A DNA stretch of 64,000 nucleotides from positions 2,294,001 to 2,358,000 of the forward strand of contig NZ_FNUC01000004.1 in the NCBI RefSeq assembly GCF_900106035.1. Direction: 5' to 3'. Shown here in pieces: positions 21,192-28,864 of this stretch. The translations under genes and the position numbers were made by a program. The first letter of the stretch is position 1, and the number at the start of each line of letters is the position of its first letter. Origin of the DNA: Jiangella alba (GTDB lineage Bacteria > Actinomycetota > Actinomycetes > Jiangellales > Jiangellaceae). The notes under the pieces are model-generated. The model was given only the letters and a program-made list of their open reading frames with translations. It did not search any database and was not told where the DNA came from.

Positions 21192-22955
21192 ATGCCGAGT
21201 CGCCGGCTTGTTCTCGTGGCGGTCCTCGCCGCGGCCGGGGTTCTCGCCGGTGTGCCGTTGCCCGACACACCCGCCGAGCCGGTCGCGGCGACGGGCGCGC
21301 CCGAGCCGCCAGTCGTGGCGCCGTCGCCCGAGGTCACCGCCTCGCCCACCCCTGACCCGGTGGCCGACGACGAGACGCTGCGGCTGGCCTTCGCCGGCGA
21401 CGTCCACTTCGAGGGCGCGTTCTCCGGCGTCCCGGCCGCGGCCGACACCACGCTCGGGCCGATGTCCGACGTCCTGCGCGCCGCCGACCTGGCGATGGTC
21501 AACCTCGAGTCGGCCGTGACGACGCGGGGCGAGCCGGCCGCGAAGGAACTGGAGGTCGCGTCGAACCGGTTCTGGTTCCGCACCCCGCCCAGCGCGCTCG
21601 ACGTGCTCGCCCGCTCCGGCGTCGACGTCGTGTCCGTCGCGAACAACCACGGCGCCGACTACGGCGCGGTCGGCGTGGCCGACACCGTCGCCGCGGGCGA
21701 GACCGGCGCCGTCCCGATCGTCGGCGCGGGCCGCACCGACCGGCAGGCGTTCGCGCCGCACCGGGTGCGCGTCAAGGGCACCGACGTCGCCGTCCACGCC
21801 GCCGACGCCTCACCCCTCGAGAGCGCCGACCCCACCTGGGCAGCCGCGCCCGGCACCGGGCCCGGGCTGGCCTCGGCCCGCGGCGACGGTGCGGCGGTGC
21901 TGGCCGAGGCGGTGCGCGCGTCGGCCGCGAAGGACGACCTCGTGATCGTCTACCTGCACTGGGGCGAGGAGTACAACGCCTGCCCGGTCGAGTCGCAGGA
22001 GAGCCTCGCGGCGAAGCTGGCCGCGGCCGGCGCGGACGTCGTGGTCGGCGCGCACGCGCACACGCCGTCGGGCGCCGGGCTGCTGGGCGACACCTACGTC
22101 GGTTACGGGCTGGGGAACTTCTACTGGTACCACGGCCGCGCCTCGGAGTCGGGCGTGCTGCTGCTGTCCTTCCGCGACGGCAAGATCGTCGGCGACGAGT
22201 GGCGGCCTGGTGCCATCCCGCCCGAGGGCGGCGGCCCGGTGCAGCTCGGCGGCAGCGCCGCCACCGCCGCCGTCCGGGCGTGGCACGAGCTGCGCGGCTG
22301 CACCGGCCTCGCGGCGGGCCCCGGCCCCGACGCGGCGGCAGCGGACCCGCCGCCGGACGGCGTCGCGCCGGAGCTGCCCGGCTTCACGTCGTCGATCGAG
22401 CCGGTCGGCCCGTCGGTGAGCCTCGCCATGCGCAACCACGACCCCGTCGCCTGCCCGGTCCCGCTCACCGACCTGCGCTACGTCACCGTCACCCACGTCG
22501 GGTTCGACGGCCGCGCCCGGCGCGGCGAGCTGGTCGTGCACGCCGACGTCGCCGCCGGTGTCGTCGACGTGTTCGCCGAGCTGTACGCCGCGCGGTTCCC
22601 GATCGAGCGGATGCTGCTGGTCGACGAGTACGGCGGCGACGACGACCGGTCGATGGCGGCCAACAACACGTCCGCCTACAACTGCCGCCGGGTGGCCGGC
22701 CAGACGACGTGGTCCAACCACGCCTACGGGCGGGCCATCGACATCAACCCGGTGCAGAACCCCTACGTCGTCGGCGGCGACGTCCGCCCGGCCGCCGCCC
22801 TCCCGTACCTCGACGTCGACCGTGGCGCGGGCGCCCCGCCCGTCCCCGGCGTCATCCAGGACGGCGGCGTGGTGCGCGAGGCCTTCGAGCGGGCCGGCTG
22901 GGAGTGGGGCGGCCTGTTCTCCGACCCCGACTACCAACACTTCAGCATCTCCTAG
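21192..22955 (+). CDS. Secreted CapA-type phosphoesterase fused to an M15 peptidase
   Basis: 587 residues. A hydrophobic N-terminus (VLVAVLAAAGVLAGV) and Pro/Ala-rich linker predict export. Residues 60-350 match the CapA/PgsA metallophosphatase-like domain: LAFAGDVHFEG, MVNLESAVTT, VSVANNHGADYG, HWGEEYN and VVGAHAHTPSG. From about 400 the sequence is an M15 (VanY/extensin-like) peptidase: NNTSAYNCRRV, WSNHAYGRAIDINP (zinc His and Asp) and the final DYQHFSIS. CapA domains belong to poly-gamma-glutamate systems and M15 enzymes trim cell-wall peptides, so the fusion could make and cut a surface polymer. No capB/capC genes are nearby. Confidence 0.85.
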   Translation: MPSRRLVLVAVLAAAGVLAGVPLPDTPAEPVAATGAPEPPVVAPSPEVTASPTPDPVADDETLRLAFAGDVHFEGAFSGVPAAADTTLGPMSDVLRAADLAMVNLESAVTTRGEPAAKELEVASNRFWFRTPPSALDVLARSGVDVVSVANNHGADYGAVGVADTVAAGETGAVPIVGAGRTDRQAFAPHRVRVKGTDVAVHAADASPLESADPTWAAAPGTGPGLASARGDGAAVLAEAVRASAAKDDLVIVYLHWGEEYNACPVESQESLAAKLAAAGADVVVGAHAHTPSGAGLLGDTYVGYGLGNFYWYHGRASESGVLLLSFRDGKIVGDEWRPGAIPPEGGGPVQLGGSAATAAVRAWHELRGCTGLAAGPGPDAAAADPPPDGVAPELPGFTSSIEPVGPSVSLAMRNHDPVACPVPLTDLRYVTVTHVGFDGRARRGELVVHADVAAGVVDVFAELYAARFPIERMLLVDEYGGDDDRSMAANNTSAYNCRRVAGQTTWSNHAYGRAIDINPVQNPYVVGGDVRPAAALPYLDVDRGAGAPPVPGVIQDGGVVREAFERAGWEWGGLFSDPDYQHFSIS

Positions 22956-23248
22956 GCGTGGCGCCCAGGGTTTTCTCCTGCTGGGGCGACGCTCGGGAAT
23001 TCGGCGGACGCCCCGGGACCGGGCGCTTGCGGGCCAGATATGGCGGCCAACCGCCGGTTTCCCGGGCGTCCGCCGGTTTCCGGGGCGCGGGGTCGTGATC
23101 ACGGGCCGGACGCGGGCAGCCCGGCCAGCCTGCCGCCGAACACGGCCGCGGGGTCGTCGTCCGGGATCGGACGGCCGGTGTGGAGCTTTTTTGGATCCGC
23201 TTGACCGTCAGGAGACCCTCATGGTTCACGCTGACACCGCGCACGCAG
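22956..23248. other. Gene-free spacer with long hairpin and CGTGATCACG palindrome
   Basis: No convincing gene lies here. CGGCGGACGCC (23002-23012) pairs with GGCGTCCGCCG (23065-23075), and the stem continues inward over CGGGA/TCCCG with a one-base bulge, about 16 pairs in all, capping a smaller hairpin GGCGG-CCAA-CCGCC. The palindrome CGTGATCACG lies at 23094-23103. A T6 run at 23187-23192 follows a weak GC stem. The hairpin could end the CapA-M15 transcript or be a structured RNA. Confidence 0.5.
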
Positions 23249-23653
23249 CTACGGGACCACGACCAGCACGATCGCGAGCAGGATGTGCGGGACCGTGATG
23301 AAGGCCACGAACCCCAGGACGATCAGCGGCAGCGCGCTCCCGTCGGAGCTGCGGGCCGTGCGGGTGGCGCCGCCGGCCGCCTGCGCGGTCGGACGGGTCG
23401 TCGGACGGGCCGCCGGGCGGGGCGGCGCGGGGTGGGGGCGCGGCCGCGGCGAGGACGGCGGCGGGGTCGCCGGGCCGGTGGGCGGCGGCGTGAGCAGCGC
23501 GTCCCGGGCGGCGACCAGCCGCCGGAAGGCGTGGGCGTCGCCGCCGGTGTCGGGGTGGCCGCCGCGGCGGACCTCGCGGCGGAACGCCTGCGTCACCTGC
23601 TGCGGGGTCGCGCCCCGCCGCACGCCGAGTACTTGGTGCGGGTCCATACCCAT
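23249..23653 (-). CDS. Short J-domain protein with C-terminal membrane segment
   Basis: 134 residues from ATG 23653. The first 50 residues form a compact J domain (DPHQVLGVRRGATPQQVTQAF...) with the HPD motif in GGHPDTGGD that stimulates Hsp70 ATPase. A Pro/Arg/Ala-rich linker follows, and the last 25 residues (LPLIVLGFVAFITVPHILLAIVLVVV) are one hydrophobic segment, so the J domain would be held at the membrane from a C-terminal anchor. ATG 23683 is also in frame but lies in the loop of a transcription hairpin. Role: likely a DnaK co-chaperone for a membrane task; no partner nearby. Confidence 0.75.
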   Translation of the reverse strand: MGMDPHQVLGVRRGATPQQVTQAFRREVRRGGHPDTGGDAHAFRRLVAARDALLTPPPTGPATPPPSSPRPRPHPAPPRPAARPTTRPTAQAAGGATRTARSSDGSALPLIVLGFVAFITVPHILLAIVLVVVP

Positions 23654-23662
23654 ACGACGCCT

Positions 23663-23698
23663 GGGAGCGGCCAACTGTGACATCGGCTGGCCGCTCCC
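23663..23698 (-). terminator. Hairpin after the sulfatase gene
   Basis: GGGAGCGGCCA (23663-23673) and TGGCCGCTCCC (23688-23698) are perfect 11-bp complements with a 14-base loop. On the minus strand this follows the sulfatase stop by six bases. No U-run. Confidence 0.5.
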
Positions 23699-23704
23699 GA
23701 GGGA

Positions 23705-25240
23705 TCAGAAGCCGAACAGCGGGTCCCACGGGTCGTCGTCGGCGCCGCGGACCCACGCACGCCCGGGGTCGGGCTCGTGGTCCCAGGCGTGGTGCCGGCC
23801 GTGCGCCATCGCCTCGCCGAGGAACGCCCGCACTCGCTGGCTGGTGACGATCGTCCGTCGGGCCTCCTCGGCGTCCCACGTCTTGGAGAGGTCGGTGCGC
23901 ATCCGCTCGGACACGTCGGCGTAGCCGGGGTCGTCGACGACGTTGCGCTCCTCGCCGGGGTCGGCGCCGAGGTCGTAGAGCTGGTCCGGCAGCCCCGGCG
24001 CGCGCACCAGCTTGGTCCGCCCGCGGACGACGGCTCGCACCGGCGCGATGGTGCCCTCGGCGTAGTTCTCCAGGATCACGTCCGGGTGTTCGGCGTCGCG
24101 GCCGGCCAGTTGCGGCGCGAGGCTGGCGCCGTCGAAGCGGTCCGTGACGCAGCCGGGCAGCGTGGCGCCGGCGAGGTCGGCCAGCGTGGGGTGCAGGTCG
24201 GCCAGCGACACCGGGTCGGCGACGCGGTGACCGGCCGCGACGCCCGGGCCGGCGGCCAGCAGCGGGATGCGCACCGACCACTCCCGCAGCGTGCGCTTGA
24301 AGAACATGTCGTGCTCGCCGAGCTGGTCGCCGTGGTCGCTGGTGAACATGATGACGGTGTCGTCGGACAGGCCGAGGCGGCCCAGCTCGGCCACCAGCCC
24401 GCCCACGACGTCGTCGACGTAGCTGATCATGGCGTAGTAGCCGCGGCGGGCCCGGTACACCTGCTCGTCGGTGACGTCGTGCAGGTCGACGCCGTGGAAC
24501 GCGTTCACCCAGGCGTCCAACGGGTGCCGCTCGGCGGCGACGGCGGAGCGGTCCGGCAGCCGGATCGACCGGCCCTCGTAGCGGTCCCAGTACTCCGCCG
24601 GCGCCGCGTACGGGTCGTGCGGCTGCGTCATCGACGTCACCAGCAGCCACGGGTCGGCCCGCCGCGGCCCGGTGTCCAGCGCCAGCTCGCGCAACCGCTG
24701 CAGCGTCCGGAACCGCACCTCCTCGTCGTAGTGCATCTGGTACGTCCACGCCTGCGGGCCGGACCGGTTGAGGATGTCGACGTACTCGCGCCCGCCGCTG
24801 CGCTGCCGCCCGGACAGCCGCGGCGGGTCGCCGAGGTCCTCCCAGGGCCGGGTCCAGGTGAGGTCGGCCGGGAAGATGTCGGTGGTCAGCCGCTCCTCGA
24901 AGCCGTGCAGCTGGTCCGGCCCGACGAAGTGCATCTTGCCCGCGAGGATGGTGCGGTAGCCGGCCCGGCGCAGGGTGTGCGCGAACGTCGGCACCGACGC
25001 CGGGAACTCCTCGGCGTTGTCGTTGCACGGGACGCCGCTGGGCAGCCGCCCGGTCATCATGGACGCGCGCGACGGCACGCACAGCGGCGAGTTGGCGTAC
25101 GCGTTCTCGAACACCACCCCGCGGCCGGCCAGCGCGTCCAGGTGCGGGGTGAGGACCTCGTCGTTGCCGTACGCGCCGAGGCCGAACGCCGTCAGCTGGT
25201 CGACCATGACGATGAGGACGTTCGGGGGCTGCCCGGTCAC
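23705..25240 (-). CDS. betC: Sulfatase, choline-sulfatase type
   Basis: 511 residues, full length. The formylglycine signature CVPSRASMMTG (Cys at about residue 54) marks a type I sulfatase; the Cys must be converted by a formylglycine-generating enzyme, not seen here. Other metal and substrate segments are NVLIVMVDQLTAFGLGAYGN near the start and MFTSDHGDQLGEHDMFFKRTLRE. The C-terminal block (ERMRTDLSKTWDAEEARRTIVTSQ) is like the choline-sulfatase C-terminal domain, which closes the active site. It would free choline and sulfate. It is the last gene of a minus-strand cluster with an NMT1-type importer. GTG 25240 has AAGGAGA upstream. Confidence 0.83.
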   Translation of the reverse strand: MTGQPPNVLIVMVDQLTAFGLGAYGNDEVLTPHLDALAGRGVVFENAYANSPLCVPSRASMMTGRLPSGVPCNDNAEEFPASVPTFAHTLRRAGYRTILAGKMHFVGPDQLHGFEERLTTDIFPADLTWTRPWEDLGDPPRLSGRQRSGGREYVDILNRSGPQAWTYQMHYDEEVRFRTLQRLRELALDTGPRRADPWLLVTSMTQPHDPYAAPAEYWDRYEGRSIRLPDRSAVAAERHPLDAWVNAFHGVDLHDVTDEQVYRARRGYYAMISYVDDVVGGLVAELGRLGLSDDTVIMFTSDHGDQLGEHDMFFKRTLREWSVRIPLLAAGPGVAAGHRVADPVSLADLHPTLADLAGATLPGCVTDRFDGASLAPQLAGRDAEHPDVILENYAEGTIAPVRAVVRGRTKLVRAPGLPDQLYDLGADPGEERNVVDDPGYADVSERMRTDLSKTWDAEEARRTIVTSQRVRAFLGEAMAHGRHHAWDHEPDPGRAWVRGADDDPWDPLFGF

Positions 25241-25259
25241 GTCGGTGGATCTCCTTCGG

Positions 25260-26276
25260 TCAGGACGCGACGGCGTCGGCGTAGACGGACGTGTCGAAGA
25301 ACTGGTCCGGCTCGACGAACTCGGGCAGCGCGCCGATGTCGACGAACACCTGCTCCATGCGGCCGACCCAGTCCAGCGCGGTGCCGTCCTCGTAGAGCGC
25401 GGCCCACTCGTCGTTGCTGTAGGTCTGCGTCTTGTCGTAGATGCCGGCGCAGTCCTCGGCGGTCATGTACTCCTCCAGCCGGGGGCAGGCCTCGGCTACG
25501 GCGGCCTCGCGGTCGGTCGTGAGGTCCTCGTTCGAGCGCAGCCATACCTCGGCCAGCCGGGCGAGGGCGTCCTCGTGGCCGTCGTAGAAGTCGTTGTTCG
25601 CGACCCAGCCGCCGGCGATCGCGGCGTCCTCGTAGTCGGCCGACGTGGCGATCAGCTGCGCGTCGGGCAGCTGCTCCTCGACCTGCGCGTCGAACGGCGC
25701 CCACAGCGCGGCGGCCGGCACGCCGCCGGTGACGAACGTGTTGGCGACGGCGGGCATGTCGAGGTTGACGATCTCGACGTCGTCGGCCGGTACGCCCTCG
25801 GCCTCCAGCGCGACGTGCAGCAGCAGGTGCGCCGCCGACCCCGTCGTGGTGGCGACCTGCCGGCCGGCGAGGTCGGCCACCGACTCGATGCCGGAGCCGG
25901 GCGCCGCCCAGATCTGCTGGATGTCGGCCTCGAGGTTGTTCAGCAGGAACAGCTTGCCCTGGCCGCGGGCGGGGAAGTTCGCGACGACGGCGCCCATGAC
26001 GCCGACGTCGATGCTGCCGCCGGTGAGCGCGTTGGACAGCGAGATGCCGGTCTGGAACGGGGTCAGCTCGACCTCGAGGTCCTGCTCGGCGAAGTAGCCG
26101 CGCTCGTCGGCCAGCAGCAGGTTCATGGCCGGCGCCGGGCCGGGGATGTAGCCGATCCGGACGGTCTGGGTGCCGCCCTCGGTGCTGGCGCTGTCGCCGT
26201 CGTCACCGCCACACGCGGTGAGCAGCAGGCCGAGCGCGGCAAGTCCGGCCACGGCCGCAGACGTCGTCGTCCGCAT
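25260..26276 (-). CDS. ABC transporter substrate-binding lipoprotein, NMT1/SsuA type
   Basis: 338 residues. Signal peptide with lipobox LLLTACGGDD (Cys at about residue 22), then an NMT1/THI5-like periplasmic-binding fold: TVRIGYIPGPAPAMNLLLADERGYFAEQDLEVE and a middle segment VADLAGRQVATTTGSAAH. This group binds sulfonates, taurine, nitrate or thiamine precursors. Next to a choline-sulfatase gene the ligand may be choline-O-sulfate or another sulfate ester (inference). ATG 26276 is chosen because GAGGAG lies six bases upstream; an ATG at 26282 would abut the SD. Confidence 0.87.
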   Translation of the reverse strand: MRTTTSAAVAGLAALGLLLTACGGDDGDSASTEGGTQTVRIGYIPGPAPAMNLLLADERGYFAEQDLEVELTPFQTGISLSNALTGGSIDVGVMGAVVANFPARGQGKLFLLNNLEADIQQIWAAPGSGIESVADLAGRQVATTTGSAAHLLLHVALEAEGVPADDVEIVNLDMPAVANTFVTGGVPAAALWAPFDAQVEEQLPDAQLIATSADYEDAAIAGGWVANNDFYDGHEDALARLAEVWLRSNEDLTTDREAAVAEACPRLEEYMTAEDCAGIYDKTQTYSNDEWAALYEDGTALDWVGRMEQVFVDIGALPEFVEPDQFFDTSVYADAVAS

Positions 26277-26278
26277 GA

Positions 26279-27052
26279 TCATCTCCTCGAACGCAGTAGG
26301 GTCTCGATGTGCCGGCGCAGCCGGACGAACTCCGGCTCGGTCTTGATCTCGTGGGTGCGCCGGTCGCCCCACGGGACGTCGACGATCTCCTGCACGGTCG
26401 CCGGTCGTGCGCTCATGACGACGACCCGGTCGGCCAGGAAGATCGCCTCTTCCACCTGGTGGGTGACGAACAGGACGGTGCGTCGTTCGCGCTGGTTGAT
26501 GTCGACCAGCGCCTCCTGCATCTGCTCGCGGGTCTGCGCGTCGAGCGCCGCGAACGGCTCGTCCATCAGCAGGATCTCGGGGTCGACGGCGTACGCGCGG
26601 GCGATGGCGACACGCTGGCGCATGCCGCCGGACAGCGTCTTCGGCAGCGCGTCGGCGAAGTCGGTGAGCCCCATCATGTCCAGGTAGCGCTGGGTGACGG
26701 CGGCGCGCTCCTGCCGGGTGCCCTTCCAGGCGCGCAGCCGGGTGCCGAAGTCGATGTTCCGGCGCACCGTCAGCCACGGGAAGATCGCGTACTCCTGGAA
26801 CACGACGCACCGCGACGGCCCCGGGCCGCGCACCGGCTGGCCGTTCACCAGCAGTTCGCCGCGGTCCGGCGTGACGAAGCCGGCGATCGCGTTGAGCAGC
26901 GTGCTCTTGCCCGAGCCGCTGGGCCCGACGACGGCGACGAACTCGCCGTCGGCGATGTCGAGGTCGACGTCGCGCAGGACGTTGACGTTGCCGAAGTCCT
27001 TGCTGACGCCGCGAACGCTGAGCCCGCGGGTCGCGGTGGTGGGCTGGGTCAT
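26279..27052 (-). CDS. ABC transporter ATPase, SsuB/TauB type
   Basis: 257 residues. Walker A GPSGSGKST (about residues 43-51), Q-loop VFQEYAIFPWLTV, signature LSGGMRQRVAIARA, Walker B ILLMDEPFAALD and switch His in VTHQVEEA are all intact. It energises the importer made with the permease upstream and the binding lipoprotein downstream. The gene overlaps the permease by four bases and ends two bases before the lipoprotein start. Confidence 0.92.
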   Translation of the reverse strand: MTQPTTATRGLSVRGVSKDFGNVNVLRDVDLDIADGEFVAVVGPSGSGKSTLLNAIAGFVTPDRGELLVNGQPVRGPGPSRCVVFQEYAIFPWLTVRRNIDFGTRLRAWKGTRQERAAVTQRYLDMMGLTDFADALPKTLSGGMRQRVAIARAYAVDPEILLMDEPFAALDAQTREQMQEALVDINQRERRTVLFVTHQVEEAIFLADRVVVMSARPATVQEIVDVPWGDRRTHEIKTEPEFVRLRRHIETLLRSRR

Positions 27053-27876
27053 CGGCTTCCCCTGTCCTGCCAGCGAACGACGTAGGCCGAGAGCATCCGG
27101 ATCCCGGTGTCCATGACCAGCGCGCAGACGCCGATCAGGATGATCCCGGCGTAGACCGTCGGGATGTCGAGGAAGTTGCTCGCGTTCTGGATGACGGCGC
27201 CGAGGCCCTGCTGCGCGGCGACCAGCTCGGCCGCCACCAGCGACGCCCAGCCGATGCCGAGCGAGACCCGGGCCGCCGTCATGATGTGCGGCACCGAGAG
27301 CGGGAACACGACCTTGGTGAGGATCTCGAACCGGGTCGCGCCGAGCGTCTGGGCGGCGCGCACGTACTTCTCCTCCATCGCGGCGACGCCCTCGTAGACG
27401 ATGACGATGGTCGCGAAGAACGCCGCCCAGACCAGGACGATGCCGCGCGACAGCTCGCCGATGCCGAAGTAGACGATGACCAGCGGCACCAGCGCGATGG
27501 GCGGCAGCGCCCGGAGGAAGTTCACCAGCGGGTTGAACATCGCCCGCGCGATGCCGAACCAGCCGAGCACGAACCCGATCGGCGCGGCGATGGCCAGGCC
27601 CAGCCCGACGCCGATGAGGACCCGGCGGAAGCTGATCAGCAGGTCGTCGAGCAGCCCGTTGCCGAGCCCGTCGACGATCACCCGGCCGACCTCGACCGGC
27701 GTGGGCAGCAGGCCGGTGCCGAACACCTCGCCGACGGCCATCAGGTGCCAGGCCACGCCTACGACGGCGAACCCGGCGGCGCCGAGTCCCAGCCGGCCCA
27801 GCCGCGCGCCGAGGTCGAACCGGCGGACCCGCAGCGCGGGGCCGTACCGGCCGGCGTCGGCGCCTGCTCCCGTCAC
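27049..27876 (-). CDS. ABC transporter permease, SsuC/TauC type
   Basis: 275 residues from GTG 27876. Six hydrophobic segments, with the BPD inner-membrane domain and EAA-type loop VRAAQTLGATRFEILTKVVFPLSVPHI that contacts the ATPase. First full gene of the sulfatase/importer operon. The SD GGAGGG lies four bases upstream, inside a short upstream reading frame whose stop overlaps this GTG, suggesting coupled translation. Confidence 0.9.
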   Translation of the reverse strand: MTGAGADAGRYGPALRVRRFDLGARLGRLGLGAAGFAVVGVAWHLMAVGEVFGTGLLPTPVEVGRVIVDGLGNGLLDDLLISFRRVLIGVGLGLAIAAPIGFVLGWFGIARAMFNPLVNFLRALPPIALVPLVIVYFGIGELSRGIVLVWAAFFATIVIVYEGVAAMEEKYVRAAQTLGATRFEILTKVVFPLSVPHIMTAARVSLGIGWASLVAAELVAAQQGLGAVIQNASNFLDIPTVYAGIILIGVCALVMDTGIRMLSAYVVRWQDRGSR

Positions 27877-27908
27877 GACGCCCTCCGCGGCGCGTGCGTG
27901 GCGATCAT
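27873..27908 (-). CDS. Possible 11-codon upstream ORF
   Basis: ATG 27908 with a strong SD (AAAGGAG, five bases away) encodes MIATHAPRRAS and stops at TGA 27875-27873, which overlaps the permease GTG. It carries a better ribosome site than the permease itself, so it could couple or tune translation of the operon. The peptide has no recognisable feature. Confidence 0.4.
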   Translation of the reverse strand: MIATHAPRRAS

Positions 27909-27918
27909 GAACGCTCCT

Positions 27919-27931
27919 TTGGTTGAACCAA
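27919..27931. promoter_or_regulatory. GntR operator copy 1 (TTGGTTGAACCAA)
   Basis: A 13-bp palindrome with five-base arms TTGGT/ACCAA, overlapping the SD of the leader of the importer operon. It shares TGGTYGAACCA with copy 2 at 28033-28045 in the same divergent promoter region. Confidence 0.65.
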
Positions 27932-28032
27932 TAAGGCGATTAAGACCGGGGAAAGTTGTGGACCTTTTTACGCTGCCTTGATCTGGTCGTCAAGCCGCAG
28001 CAATGGGGTTGTGTCGAAGAGATCATGGCTAT

Positions 28033-28045
28033 ATGGTCGAACCAT
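28033..28045. promoter_or_regulatory. GntR operator copy 2 (ATGGTCGAACCAT)
   Basis: A 13-bp palindrome with five-base arms ATGGT/ACCAT, 22 bases upstream of the GntR start codon. The shared core with copy 1 and the location between regulator and operon suggest autoregulation and control of the importer. Confidence 0.65.
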
Positions 28046-28066
28046 TCACGAGAGGATCATGGTCTG

Positions 28067-28864
28067 ATGACGCTTTCGAGCACGTCCGACGCGGTCCGCC
28101 GGCCGCGGGTCGACACCGTCACCTCGCGGCTGCGCGCGCTGATCGCCGAGGAGCGCGCCCGCGGTGGCGACCGCCTGCCGCCGGAGAAGGAGCTGAGCGA
28201 GCAGCTCGGCACGTCACGCGGCACATTGCGCGAGGCGCTGGCCACGCTCGAGGCGGCCGGCGAGATCGAGCGGCGGCGGCGGGTCGGCACGCTGATCACG
28301 GCGCCGCAGCGGTTCACGCTCGACGACGCCATCGCGTACCCGATCGACTACATCTGCTCGGTGTCGAGCATCCTCGGCGGCGCCAGCGCCGGACACAACG
28401 TGCGCATGGTCAGCGTGCAGCGCGAGGCCGCCGACGACGAGAGCGGCCCGCTGCTCGGCCTGGCCGCGGGCGAGCCGGTGTTCCGGGTCAGCCGCTCCTA
28501 CGACGTCGACGGTGTGGCCGCGGCGCTGGTCGAGCACACCCTGCCGGCCACGCTGAACGGCCACGAGGTGCGCATCAACTCGCTGACCGACGGCGTCACC
28601 ACCTTCTTCCGCGACGTCGAGCACGTCCCGCTGGTGCGCAGCGACCACGCCGTCACGGCCATCGCGGCCACCGGTGAGCTGGCCGCCGAGCTGGAGGTGG
28701 CGCCCGGTGCGCCGCTGCTGGTGGTGCACTGCCGGCTGTTCGGCGACGACGAGCGCATCATCGCCCTCGGCCGCCTGGTCTTCCGTCCCGACGCGCTCTA
28801 CCTCACCGCCAGCGCCTACCCGGCCGAAGCTCCCGGCCGCCCGTCCAGCCCGCCACGGCCATGA
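28067..28864 (+). CDS. GntR family regulator, HutC/UTRA type
   Basis: 265 residues. Winged-helix domain at about 17-85 (VTSRLRALIAEERARGGDRLPPEKELSEQLGTSRGTLREALATLE) followed by a UTRA-like effector domain with DAIAYPIDYICSVSSILGG and FRVSRSYDVDGVAAALVEH. ATG 28067 is preceded by GAGAGGA at 28050-28056; an ATG at 28059 gives only MV-stop. Divergent from the sulfatase/importer operon and likely its repressor, released by a substrate-derived ligand. The 3' end overlaps a transporter relic on the other strand. Confidence 0.88.
   Translation: MTLSSTSDAVRRPRVDTVTSRLRALIAEERARGGDRLPPEKELSEQLGTSRGTLREALATLEAAGEIERRRRVGTLITAPQRFTLDDAIAYPIDYICSVSSILGGASAGHNVRMVSVQREAADDESGPLLGLAAGEPVFRVSRSYDVDGVAAALVEHTLPATLNGHEVRINSLTDGVTTFFRDVEHVPLVRSDHAVTAIAATGELAAELEVAPGAPLLVVHCRLFGDDERIIALGRLVFRPDALYLTASAYPAEAPGRPSSPPRP

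Noticed and set aside
23221..23298. A 25-codon ORF with a good SD (CAGGAG) at 23221
   Set aside because: It runs antisense into the 3' end of the J-domain gene, the peptide has no feature, and the SD could be chance. Kept only as a note.
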